From Actinomycetota bacterium (GTDB lineage: Bacteria; Actinomycetota; Thermoleophilia; Gaiellales; Gaiellaceae), in the NCBI GenBank assembly GCA_013696185.1, contig JACCZA010000030.1, forward strand, positions 1 to 7,053: 7,053 nucleotides of DNA, read 5' to 3'. Every line of letters starts with the position of its first letter. Position 1 is the first letter of the stretch. Under the pieces are notes generated by a model. It searched no databases. It was not told the DNA's origin and was given only the letters and a program-made list of their open reading frames with translations. The position numbers were made by a program, and so were the translations under genes. Positions 1-6,011 of this stretch are shown here, one piece after another.

Positions 1-726
1 GCGCACACCGTCGTCCTCGGCCGAGAGCGCCGCAGCGAAGGAGTCGAAGCGCTCGTAGCCGAACTGCTGCAGCGTGACGCCGGCCGCGCCTCCGTACTCG
101 CGCAGCGCCTCGCCCGCATCCTCGCCGCTGACGTAGACCTTCGCGATCGCGTCGTCGGCCAGTCCGTCCATCGCCTGCGTGAACCGCTCGTCCGAGGCGA
201 GCGTGTCGCCCTCCTCGACGAGCCGCACGGAGTCGAGCACCTCGCGCGAGTCGGCGATCGCGTACCAGCCGTCGTCCAGGACCTTGAACTCCGGGACGTC
301 CTCGGGGTCGTCGCCTGCGCGCAGAAGCGCCTCGAACTTGTCGGCGTCCTTCGGCTTGTGCAGCGCGTAGAAGGGGACGTCCTCACCCTTCGGCGGCACC
401 TCCGAGACGACGAGGTAGAGCGCCTCGCCGAGCGCAGGCGCGACCTCGCTCTCGTAGTCGACGCCGTCGTCGGCGAGCGAGTCGCGGAGCTCCTGCAGGA
501 GCTTCTCGCGGCCCGGGAACTTCTGCAGCAGGTCGTCCACCTGCTGCCACTGCGACGACTCGAGGTCGGTGTCGATCGCGGCGTAGAGGAAGGTGTCCGG
601 CCCGAGCAGCTCGGCGGCCGCGGTGCCCTGCGTGCCGACTGCCCCGCCCCCGCCGCCACCGTCGCCCCCGCAGCCGGCCGCGAGGAGCACGAGCGCCGAG
701 AGGAGGAGGGCGAGAGGCTTCAGCAT
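1..726 (-). CDS. DUF3352-like secreted lipoprotein (partial, C-terminus outside window)
   Basis: The frame is open from an ATG at 726 to the window edge, giving 242 visible residues; the stop lies outside. The N-terminus is a lipoprotein signal peptide: Lys3, a Leu/Ala-rich core, then LAAGC with the acylated Cys at 19. A linker of nearly all Gly (residues 20-28) follows. The protein is therefore exported and anchored to the outer face of the membrane. The mature part is acidic, begins LLGPDTFLYAAIDTD and later has QKFPGREKLLQEL and VAPALGEALYLVV. I recognise these as the pattern of the DUF3352 family, which is common in actinobacteria and has no established biochemical role. Identification is from memory of the family pattern, so the lipoprotein call is firmer than the family call. 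It lies 52 bp downstream of gpsA and may be read through from that operon or transcribed from its own -10 element just before the ATG. Confidence 0.82.
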   Translation of the reverse strand, partial: MLKPLALLLSALVLLAAGCGGDGGGGGGAVGTQGTAAAELLGPDTFLYAAIDTDLESSQWQQVDDLLQKFPGREKLLQELRDSLADDGVDYESEVAPALGEALYLVVSEVPPKGEDVPFYALHKPKDADKFEALLRAGDDPEDVPEFKVLDDGWYAIADSREVLDSVRLVEEGDTLASDERFTQAMDGLADDAIAKVYVSGEDAGEALREYGGAAGVTLQQFGYERFDSFAAALSAEDDGVR

Positions 727-733
727 GGCGAGC

Positions 734-739
734 AGTCTA
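734..739 (-). promoter_or_regulatory. Possible -10 element (TAGACT) for a leaderless lipoprotein mRNA
   Basis: On the minus strand TAGACT fits the TANNNT form of actinobacterial -10 boxes and sits exactly 7 nt before the ATG at 726. Transcription would then start at or within a base or two of the start codon. No Shine-Dalgarno sequence is visible in the 52-bp gap, which agrees with leaderless translation. I see no convincing -35 box at the usual distance. The same TAGACT-N7-start arrangement occurs upstream of aroA. Confidence 0.35.
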
Positions 740-778
740 GCTTCTGGGTAGTCGGCTCTCCTGCCCGGAACTTGAGCC

Positions 779-1735
779 CTATTCCTCCGTTGGGGCCCGC
801 CGCATCAGGCTCGCGACGAGGTCGTGCAGCTCGACCCCCTCGAGCACCCGGCAGACGCCCTCGGTGATCGGCAGCTCGATTCCCAGGCGCCGGGAGAGGT
901 CGCGCAGGACGGGCGCGGTCGTCAGGCCCTCGACGACCGTGCCGATCTCGGCAGCCGCGGCCCCGGGCGACGCGCCGCGGGCGATGAGCTCGCCTGCCCG
1001 GCGGTTGCGCCCGCGCTTGCTCCAGCAGGTGACGCTCAGGTCGCCCATGCCGGCGAGGCCGGCGTACGTCTCGGCGCGGGCGCCGCAGGCCTCGCCGAGG
1101 CGGGCCATCTCCGCAAGGCCGCGCGCGATCAGCGCGGCCTTCGCGTTGTCGCCGAGCCCCAGGCCGTCGACCCCGCCCGCCGCGAGGGCGATCACGTTCT
1201 TCGCGGCAGCGCAGAGCTCGACGCCGATCAGGTCCGGGTTGACGTAGACGCGGAAGGTCGTCGAGTTGAGCGCTTCCTGCAACCGGAGCGCGAGCTCCTC
1301 GTCGTCGCTCGCGATCGCGGCGGCCGTCGGCAGGCCGGCGGCGACCTCCTCTGCGATGTTCGGGCCCGACAGGACGGCGACGGGACGCCCCTGCACGAGC
1401 GTCGAGAGGCGGGCTCCCGTGGCGGGATCGAGCCCCTTGGTCAGGCTGAGCAGCGGGCTTCCGCCCGGGAGCGACCGGACGACCTCGCCGAAGACGCGGC
1501 TCGGCACCGCCGCGACGAGAAGGTCTGCTCCGGCCAGCGGCGCCCGGTCGAGCGGCGCCGCGGCGATCCCGCCGAGGTCGGCGTCCCTCGCGTAGCGCGG
1601 GTTCCGCCCGGTCAGGTCGATCGCCCGGGCCTGCTCGGGGTCGCGGCAGGCCAGCGTGACGTCGTGGCCCCGGTCGCGCGCGAGCACGGCGAACGCCGTT
1701 CCCCACGAGCCGGCACCGACGACGGTGACCCGCAC
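779..1735 (-). CDS. gpsA: NAD(P)H-dependent glycerol-3-phosphate dehydrogenase
   Basis: This cytosolic enzyme reduces dihydroxyacetone phosphate to sn-glycerol 3-phosphate, the backbone of phospholipids. At 318 residues it has the normal family length and is complete. The N-terminal Rossmann fold shows the dinucleotide-binding motif GAGSWGTA (residues 7-14). Further family signatures are SLTKG (97-101), SGPN (123-126), ELCAAAKNVIALAAG with the catalytic Lys179 (173-187), GDNAKAALIARG (195-206) and TYAGLAGMGDLSVTC (223-237), followed by the RNRRAG segment. The start is the GTG at 1735: it puts the Rossmann glycine loop at the usual distance from the N-terminus. Only 4 bp separate it from the der stop, and there is no clear ribosome binding site, so translation is probably coupled to der. 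In many bacteria plsY lies between der and gpsA; here it does not. Confidence 0.97.
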   Translation of the reverse strand: MRVTVVGAGSWGTAFAVLARDRGHDVTLACRDPEQARAIDLTGRNPRYARDADLGGIAAAPLDRAPLAGADLLVAAVPSRVFGEVVRSLPGGSPLLSLTKGLDPATGARLSTLVQGRPVAVLSGPNIAEEVAAGLPTAAAIASDDEELALRLQEALNSTTFRVYVNPDLIGVELCAAAKNVIALAAGGVDGLGLGDNAKAALIARGLAEMARLGEACGARAETYAGLAGMGDLSVTCWSKRGRNRRAGELIARGASPGAAAAEIGTVVEGLTTAPVLRDLSRRLGIELPITEGVCRVLEGVELHDLVASLMRRAPTEE

Positions 1736-1739
1736 GCGT

Positions 1740-3092
1740 CTACGCGCGGCCGATGAAGTCGATCGTCACCGGCACGCCCGCCAGGCCGAGCCGCTCGCGC
1801 AGCTCGTTCTCGACCCAGTAGCCGTAGTCGCGCGTGATCAGGGCCCGATCGTTGACGAACAGGCGGAAGCGCGGTGGACGAGCCTGCACCTGCGTGCCGT
1901 AGAGGAGGTTCAGGCGCTTGCCGTTCCGCGCGGGCGGTTGGCGCGCCTCGCGCAGCTCGCCGAGGAACCGGTTCAGCTCGCCCGTGGAGACCCGAGCGGT
2001 CAGACGGCCGTACAGCGTCTCGACGGTGTCGAGCAGGCGGCCCATGCCGCGTCCCGTCTTCGCCGACACCGCGATCACGGGCGGCCGCTGGCGCAGCCGC
2101 CGGCGCAGCTCCGGCGTGGCGTCCTCCACCCGCATGGTGGTCGCGTCCCACTTCGAGAGGACGACGAGGGTCGCGCACTGGGCCTTGCGGGCGATGTCCG
2201 CGATCGCGATGTCCCCCTCGACGATGCCCTCGGTCGAGTCGACGAGCAGCAGCGCGACGTCGGCCCGCTCGGCGGCCTCGAGCGCGCGCAGCTCCGAGTA
2301 GTACTCGATCCCCTGGCGCTGGCGGCGCTTGCGGCGAAGGCCTGCCGTGTCGACGAGCACGAAGCTCTGCTCGCCCCGGCGCAGCACGGTGTCGATCGTG
2401 TCCCGCGTCGTTCCGGGGACGTCGGAGACGATCACGCGCTCCTGGCCGAGGAGCGCGTTCAGGAGCGACGACTTGCCCACGTTCGGGCGACCGAGGATCG
2501 CGACCCTGATCGCCTCCTCCCCCACCTCGGCCTCGCCCGTGCCGGGCAGGAGCTCGACGATCCGGTCGAGCAGGTCCCCGGTGCCGTGGCCGTGGAGGCC
2601 CGAGAGCGGGATCGGGTCGCCGAGGCCGAGGCGGTGGAACTCGAGCGCCTCGGTATCGCGGCGCGGGTCGTCGATCTTGTTCGCGATCAGGAGCACCGGC
2701 TTGCGGGCGGCGCGCAGGATCGCCGCGAGCTCCTCGTCGCCCGGCGTGATCCCCGAGCGGGCGTCGGTGACGAAGAGGACGAGGTCGGCGCGCGCCACCG
2801 CCGCCCGCGCCTGGTCGGCGATCGAGCGGGTGATCGGCGAGGGATCGGCGACGTCGACCCCACCCGTGTCCACGAGCAGGAAGCGCTTGCCGCTCCATTC
2901 GCACACGAGCTCCTTGCGGTCGCGCGTCACCCCGGGCGTCTCGTGCACGACGGTGGCGCGCGAGGCGGTCAGCCGGTTGACGAGCGTCGACTTGCCCACG
3001 TTCGGAAAGCCGACGATGGCGACGGTTCCGAGCAGCGGGGAACCCACCTCGCTCGGCTCCGGGGCTCTGCGGCCGTGCCGGCCGGGGCTCAT
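1740..3092 (-). CDS. der: Ribosome-assembly GTPase Der (EngA)
   Basis: Der is a GTPase with two tandem G domains that acts in maturation of the 50S ribosomal subunit. The 450-residue product has normal length. G domain 1 has GFPNVGKST (28-36), DTGG (75-78) and NKID (138-141). G domain 2 has GRPNVGKSS (201-209), DTAG (248-251), SKWD (313-316) and SAKTG (343-347). The C-terminal KH-like domain includes GKRLNLLYGTQV (391-402) and the closing VPVTIDFIGRA. The frame stays open upstream as far as 3356, but that part lies inside plsC. The ATG at 3092 is chosen because a strong GGGGGAGAGG lies 6 nt before it and because the first P-loop then falls near residue 28. The G4 motif of the second domain has Ser where Asn is usual (NKxD). 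The gene lies 16 bp after plsC and 4 bp before gpsA. Confidence 0.97.
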   Translation of the reverse strand: MSPGRHGRRAPEPSEVGSPLLGTVAIVGFPNVGKSTLVNRLTASRATVVHETPGVTRDRKELVCEWSGKRFLLVDTGGVDVADPSPITRSIADQARAAVARADLVLFVTDARSGITPGDEELAAILRAARKPVLLIANKIDDPRRDTEALEFHRLGLGDPIPLSGLHGHGTGDLLDRIVELLPGTGEAEVGEEAIRVAILGRPNVGKSSLLNALLGQERVIVSDVPGTTRDTIDTVLRRGEQSFVLVDTAGLRRKRRQRQGIEYYSELRALEAAERADVALLLVDSTEGIVEGDIAIADIARKAQCATLVVLSKWDATTMRVEDATPELRRRLRQRPPVIAVSAKTGRGMGRLLDTVETLYGRLTARVSTGELNRFLGELREARQPPARNGKRLNLLYGTQVQARPPRFRLFVNDRALITRDYGYWVENELRERLGLAGVPVTIDFIGRA

Positions 3093-3098
3093 GCCGGG

Positions 3099-3108
3099 CC
3101 TCTCCCCC
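3099..3108 (-). promoter_or_regulatory. Ribosome binding site of der
   Basis: On the minus strand GGGGGAGAGG begins directly after the plsC stop codon TGA and ends 6 nt before the der ATG at 3092. It is the clearest Shine-Dalgarno sequence in the leftward operon and decides the der start in favour of 3092 over the longer open frame reaching back into plsC. Confidence 0.75.
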
Positions 3109-3816
3109 TCATCGCCGTGCCGGGTGCGTGGGGGGCACTGCCGCGCGTGGGCGGCCGTGCGCGTGCGCGTCGACGAGGAAGTCCCAGAGGCGGCGCAGCT
3201 CCCGCTCGATCTCGGTCGAGGCCTCGCGGTAGCCCTTCGCGTTCTTCGACAGGCCGTCGAAGCGCATCGGCTCGCCCCAGGCGACCGAGACCGGGTGGAA
3301 GTTGCCGAGGCGCCAGTGCTGCGTGCCGTGGACCGCCGCGGCCACGACGGGCACACCCTCCTGGACGGCCACCATCGAGGCGCCGGGCTTGACCTCGCCC
3401 GGGACGCCCGAGCCCTGGCGGGTGCCCTCGACGAACAGCCCGAGCGCGTGGCCCTCGCGCACGACCTGGCGCATCAGCCGGACTGCCTCTCGATCCGACT
3501 CCCCCCGCCGCACCGAGAAGGTGCCGAAGGAGCGGATCAGCTGGCCGAGCCCCGGCACCCGATGGGCCTCCGCCTTGGCCATGTAGTAGATCGTGCGCGG
3601 GCTCGCCGCCCCGAAGACGGGAGGATCGAGCCAGCTGAAGTGGTTGAGGGCGAGCACGACGCCACCGTCGCGCGGAACCCGCTCCGAGCCGTAGACACGC
3701 AGCGGCGCGAAGACGCGCACGGCGCTGCCGAGCGTCACCCGCCCGACCGCCCAGACGGCGTCCACGACGGCGGGGGAGCCGAGCGCGCTTCGGGTCGCGG
3801 GCGCGCGCTGGCTCAT
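3109..3816 (-). CDS. plsC: PlsC-type 1-acylglycerol-3-phosphate acyltransferase
   Basis: Members of this family transfer an acyl chain to lysophosphatidic acid, forming phosphatidic acid at the inner face of the cytoplasmic membrane. The 235-residue product shows the acyltransferase blocks in order: the catalytic HX4D box NHFSWLD (His59, Asp64), block II FGTFSVRRGESD (97-108), block III FVEGTRQGSG (128-137; the family usually has FPEGTR) and block IV VPVVAAAVHGT (155-165). The N-terminal stretch around residues 15-38 is fairly hydrophobic and could associate with the membrane. The ATG overlaps the cmk stop as ATGA (3813-3816) and lacks a clear ribosome binding site, which points to translational coupling with cmk. 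The substrate is assigned from the family; a different acyl acceptor cannot be excluded. Together with GpsA it supplies the glycerolipid pathway. Confidence 0.9.
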   Translation of the reverse strand: MSQRAPATRSALGSPAVVDAVWAVGRVTLGSAVRVFAPLRVYGSERVPRDGGVVLALNHFSWLDPPVFGAASPRTIYYMAKAEAHRVPGLGQLIRSFGTFSVRRGESDREAVRLMRQVVREGHALGLFVEGTRQGSGVPGEVKPGASMVAVQEGVPVVAAAVHGTQHWRLGNFHPVSVAWGEPMRFDGLSKNAKGYREASTEIERELRRLWDFLVDAHAHGRPRAAVPPTHPARR

Positions 3817-4442
3817 GCCGGCTGCCGGGCGCGCACGAGTTGCTCGATGCGATCGACCACCTCGGCGATGCCGAGCTCCGTCGTGTCGATCAGCTCCGCG
3901 TCGGCCGCCGGGCGCATCTGGGCTGCGTCGCTCGCGTCACGGAGGCGCAGGTCGGTCGCGAGCGCGTCGGCGCCGAGGCCAGGGCGATCGTGCATACGGC
4001 GGCGCGCCCGCTCGGCCGCGTCGGCGACGAGGTAGACCTTCACGCCCGCCTCGGGCGCCACCACCGTGCCGATGTCACGTCCCTCGATCACCGCGCTCCC
4101 CTCGTCGGCGAGCTCCCGCTGCCGCCCGCGCATCACCGTCCGCACGGCGCCGTGCCGTGCCACGACGGGCACCGCACGGTCGATCCGGGGCTCGCGGATC
4201 GCCGCGGTCACGTCCGACCCGCCGATGCGAACCCGGCTGCCCTCGAAGGTGACGGGGGCGTCGGTCGCGAGCGCGGCGAGACGGTCCGCCTCTTCGAGCG
4301 GGATCCCCCGCTCGAGCGCCAGCCAGGTCAAGGCCCGGTACATCGCGCCCGTGTCGAGATAGCGGAAGCCGAGGCGCTCCGCGAGCGCGCGGGCGACGGT
4401 GCTCTTCCCGGCCCCCGCGGGGCCGTCGATCGCGACGATCAC
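3813..4442 (-). CDS. cmk: (d)CMP kinase
   Basis: This soluble enzyme phosphorylates CMP and dCMP with ATP, feeding CDP for RNA, DNA and CDP-diacylglycerol lipid synthesis. The 209-residue product is slightly short for the family (about 220). It has the P-loop GPAGAGKST (7-15), the CMP-binding YLDTGAMYRA (28-37), Arg101 in the conserved VR pair, IEGRDIGT (119-126) and a C-terminal IDTTELGIAEVV (185-196). Between RD (168-169) and DTT the usual segment DxxRxxxPLxxA is contracted to DAAQMRPAADA, so the Arg that contacts CMP in the E. coli enzyme is not at its usual place. The start is a GTG at 4442. It places the P-loop at residue 7, and no in-frame alternative lies close upstream. The 66 bp to aroA hold no obvious terminator. 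The stop overlaps plsC. Confidence 0.95.
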   Translation of the reverse strand: MIVAIDGPAGAGKSTVARALAERLGFRYLDTGAMYRALTWLALERGIPLEEADRLAALATDAPVTFEGSRVRIGGSDVTAAIREPRIDRAVPVVARHGAVRTVMRGRQRELADEGSAVIEGRDIGTVVAPEAGVKVYLVADAAERARRRMHDRPGLGADALATDLRLRDASDAAQMRPAADAELIDTTELGIAEVVDRIEQLVRARQPA

Positions 4443-4508
4443 GCGCTTCGGGCGAGCGTTCGGGCATGGCCGGCGGACGGATGTGGCATCGCGGAGACGA
4501 GAACCCGG

Positions 4509-5801
4509 CTACGCGCGACGGGCGACGCTGTCGAGCAGCTCGAAGAATCCGGGGAAGCTTATCGCGGCCGCCTGCGCGTCCTCCACCTCGACGCCTCTGC
4601 CGGAGACGACGCCGGCGACCGCACCGAGGATCGCGAGACGGTGGTCGCCGCCCGAGTCCATGGCGCCGCCGCGAATCCGCGTCGGGACGCCGCGCACGCG
4701 GAAGCCGTCCTCGCGCGCCTCGATGCGCACGCCGAGGGCGCGCAGCGCGCTCGTCGCGGTCTCGATCCGGTCGGTCTCCTTGAGCCGCAGCTCCTCGGCG
4801 CCGCGCACCTCGCTCACGCCCTGCGCGCACGCGGCGGCGAGTGCGAACAGCGGCAGCTCGTCGATCATCCCGGGCACCTCCTCGGCCCCGACCGCGGTCG
4901 CCACGAGCTGCGCCGAGCGCACGTCGAGATCGCCGACCGCCTCGCCGCCCACGCGGCGGCGGTTGAAGACCGCGACGCGCCCGCCCATCCGCTCGAGCAC
5001 GCTCAGGAGCCCCGTACGGCGCGGGTTGAGCCCCACGCCGTGGATCGTCAGCTCCGACCCCGCGAGGAGCGTCGCCGCGACGACGAACGGCGCCGCGGCG
5101 GAGAAGTCTCCGGGGACGTCGACGGACGGCAGGCGGAGCCGCTCGACTGGCTCGACCGAGGCGGACGAGCCGCGCCGTGCGACGCGCACGCCGGCCGAGA
5201 CGAGCATGAGCTCAGTGTGGTCGCGGGTCGGGCGCGGCTCGACCACCGTGGTGCGTCCGCCCTCGGCCGCGTACAGGCCCGCCAGCAGCACCGCGGACTT
5301 CACCTGCGCGCTCGCCACCGGCAGCCGGTAGTCGATCGCCCGCACCTCCCCGTCGCTCTCGAGCACGAGCGGCGGGCGGCCCTCTGCCGTCTCGACCCGC
5401 ACCCCCATGCGGCCGAGAGGCTCGGCCACGCGGTCGACGGGACGGCGGCGCAGGGACTCGTCGCCCGTCAGCTCGAAGCGGCCGCGCTGGCCGGCCAGGA
5501 GGCCCGGCAGGAGGCGGATCAGCGTGCCCGCGTTGCCGCAGTCGATCGGCGCCGCGGGCGCGCGGAGGCCGCGGAGGCCGACCCCGTGCACACGGAGCCT
5601 GTCGACGTCCTCCTCGAGCACTCGGACGCCGAGCGCGCGCACCGCTCGCAGCGTCGACTCGGTGTCGCCCGAGCGCCCGAAGCGCTCGATCAGCGTCTCG
5701 CCGTCTGCGATCGCGCCGAGCAGGAGGGCGCGGTGGGAGATCGACTTGTCGCCGGGAACCGCGATATGACCCGCGACCGTCCCGGCCGGTGAGAGCCTCA
5801 C
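4509..5801 (-). CDS. aroA: 3-phosphoshikimate 1-carboxyvinyltransferase (EPSP synthase)
   Basis: This enzyme joins phosphoenolpyruvate to shikimate 3-phosphate, the sixth step towards chorismate, and so feeds Trp, Phe and Tyr synthesis. The product is 430 residues, a normal complete length. Motifs along the protein are PGDKSISHRALLLGAIADG (16-34, with Lys19), GNAGT (89-93), RRRPVDRVAEPLGRMG (118-133), ASAQVKSAVLLAGL (163-176), RPTRDHTELML (190-200), VPGDFSAAAPF (229-239), NPRRTGLLSVLERMG (259-273), IDELPLFALAAA (313-324; Asp314 is the catalytic acid position), LRLKETDRI (338-346) and DHRLA (386-390). The start is a GTG at 5801 with GGAGAGG directly upstream. Its stop is 66 bp before cmk; aroA-cmk adjacency is common in bacteria. 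It is divergent from trpS, with both promoters in the shared 5802-5895 interval. Confidence 0.97.
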   Translation of the reverse strand: MRLSPAGTVAGHIAVPGDKSISHRALLLGAIADGETLIERFGRSGDTESTLRAVRALGVRVLEEDVDRLRVHGVGLRGLRAPAAPIDCGNAGTLIRLLPGLLAGQRGRFELTGDESLRRRPVDRVAEPLGRMGVRVETAEGRPPLVLESDGEVRAIDYRLPVASAQVKSAVLLAGLYAAEGGRTTVVEPRPTRDHTELMLVSAGVRVARRGSSASVEPVERLRLPSVDVPGDFSAAAPFVVAATLLAGSELTIHGVGLNPRRTGLLSVLERMGGRVAVFNRRRVGGEAVGDLDVRSAQLVATAVGAEEVPGMIDELPLFALAAACAQGVSEVRGAEELRLKETDRIETATSALRALGVRIEAREDGFRVRGVPTRIRGGAMDSGGDHRLAILGAVAGVVSGRGVEVEDAQAAAISFPGFFELLDSVARRA

Positions 5802-5836
5802 GCCTCTCCGCAGCGCATGCGCACGAGCGCGTCCAC
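5798..5836 (-). CDS. Possible 12-codon leader peptide before aroA
   Basis: A GTG at 5836 opens a frame encoding VDALVRMRCGEA and stops at a TGA that overlaps the aroA GTG start (GTGA, 5798-5801). The GTG lies 7 nt after a TAGACT -10 box, the leaderless spacing seen also at the lipoprotein gene. The aroA ribosome binding site GGAGAGG lies inside this small frame. Translating it could couple ribosomes onto aroA. The peptide has no run of aromatic residues, so a classical attenuator is not suggested. A chance open frame within an ordinary 36-nt 5' UTR is a serious alternative. Confidence 0.3.
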   Translation of the reverse strand: MDALVRMRCGEA

Positions 5837-5843
5837 GGAGCCG

Positions 5844-5849
5844 AGTCTA
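5844..5849 (-). promoter_or_regulatory. Putative -10 element of the aroA operon promoter
   Basis: Minus-strand TAGACT fits the TANNNT consensus. It would place transcription start near 5836-5837, about 36 nt upstream of aroA and at the first base of the GTG of the small leader frame. At the usual -35 distance lies only the alternating CG tract, so any -35 contact is weak. The promoter would drive aroA-cmk-plsC-der-gpsA. Confidence 0.45.
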
Positions 5850-5857
5850 GGGACGAC

Positions 5858-5886
5858 TTGCCGACGCGCGCGCGCGTCTCTATCCT
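5858..5886 (+). promoter_or_regulatory. trpS promoter (TTGCCG-N17-TATCCT)
   Basis: A -35 box TTGCCG (5858-5863) and a -10 box TATCCT (5881-5886) are separated by exactly 17 bp, a good match to the housekeeping-sigma consensus for a GC-rich genome. Transcription would start around 5892-5894, only 2-4 nt before the ATG of the Trp-rich leader frame. The spacer is mostly an alternating purine-pyrimidine tract (5864-5877). The back-to-back aroA promoter overlaps this region on the other strand. Confidence 0.65.
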
Positions 5887-5895
5887 CGATTCACG

Positions 5896-5967
5896 ATGAC
5901 TTCCGTCCTTCGCAGCGGGCAGCGGTGGTGGCGCCCCTGGCGAGGCGGAAGCCTGCGCGCCGACTGA
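5896..5967 (+). CDS. Tryptophan-rich leader peptide of the trpS attenuator
   Basis: An ATG at 5896 opens a 23-codon frame ending in TGA at 5965-5967. Three of its codons are TGG: residues 11, 12 and 15 in the segment RWWRPWR. The visible 330 codons of TrpS contain only one Trp codon, so the enrichment is striking. The frame starts 9 nt after the trpS -10 box and has no ribosome binding site, so it would be translated from a near-leaderless mRNA. Its stop lies in the loop of one hairpin (5953-5977), and a terminator-like hairpin follows at 6001. Leader peptides with clustered Trp codons are established sensors of charged tRNA-Trp in ribosome-mediated attenuation, including before trp genes and the auxiliary trpRS1 gene of Streptomyces coelicolor. 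The function here is inferred from position and codon content. I find no role for the peptide beyond being translated. Confidence 0.72.
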   Translation: MTSVLRSGQRWWRPWRGGSLRAD

Positions 5968-6011
5968 CCCCGCGCAGCGACAGCCCGCCCGCTTCCCCTT
6001 CGACCTCCGCC
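5939..6011 (+). promoter_or_regulatory. Candidate antiterminator pairing of the trpS leader
   Basis: Bases 5939-5949, just after the Trp codons, can pair with 5999-6011 at the left arm of the terminator: GGCG with CGCC (6008-6011), AGG with CCT (6004-6006), and CGGA with TTCG (5999-6002, one G-U pair). This gives 11 pairs with single-base bulges at 6003 and 6007. A simpler alternative is GGCGGA (5944-5949) with TCCGCC (6006-6011), 6 perfect pairs. Either excludes the terminator hairpin. The assignment is by eye, without an energy calculation. Confidence 0.5.
5953..5977 (+). other. Hairpin around the leader-peptide stop codon
   Basis: CTGCGCG (5953-5959) and CGCGCAG (5971-5977) form a perfect 7-bp stem with an 11-nt loop containing the TGA stop of the leader peptide. 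It fits inside the loop of the proposed antiterminator, so the two are compatible. It could help hold that structure or act as a pause site. A ribosome terminating at 5965-5967 would melt it. Confidence 0.5.

Noticed and set aside
3093..3356. N-terminal extension of Der to an upstream start inside plsC
   Set aside because: It would add about 88 residues of low-complexity Arg/Ser/Thr sequence overlapping plsC, absent from the family. The ATG at 3092 has a strong ribosome binding site.
4475..4477. An upstream ATG as alternative cmk start (minus strand, ATGCCCGAACGC)
   Set aside because: It is out of frame with the P-loop-containing Cmk frame; the GTG at 4442 gives the normal N-terminus.
4443..4508. 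Terminator or separate promoter between aroA and cmk
   Set aside because: I see no stem followed by a T tract and no convincing -10/-35 pair in these 66 bp. Co-transcription is the simpler reading.
1656..5792. Several plus-strand open frames of 310-650 codons opposite gpsA, der, plsC, cmk and aroA
   Set aside because: They are antisense to five recognised genes, have low-complexity Arg/Ala/His-rich translations and no ribosome binding sites. Long shadow frames are expected at this GC content.
5917..5945. T-box riboswitch in the trpS leader (a GGTGG stretch near 5924-5931 recalls part of the T-box sequence)
   Set aside because: The conserved T-box core is not present, there is no room for a Stem I upstream, and the GGTGG is explained by the tandem Trp codons of the leader peptide.
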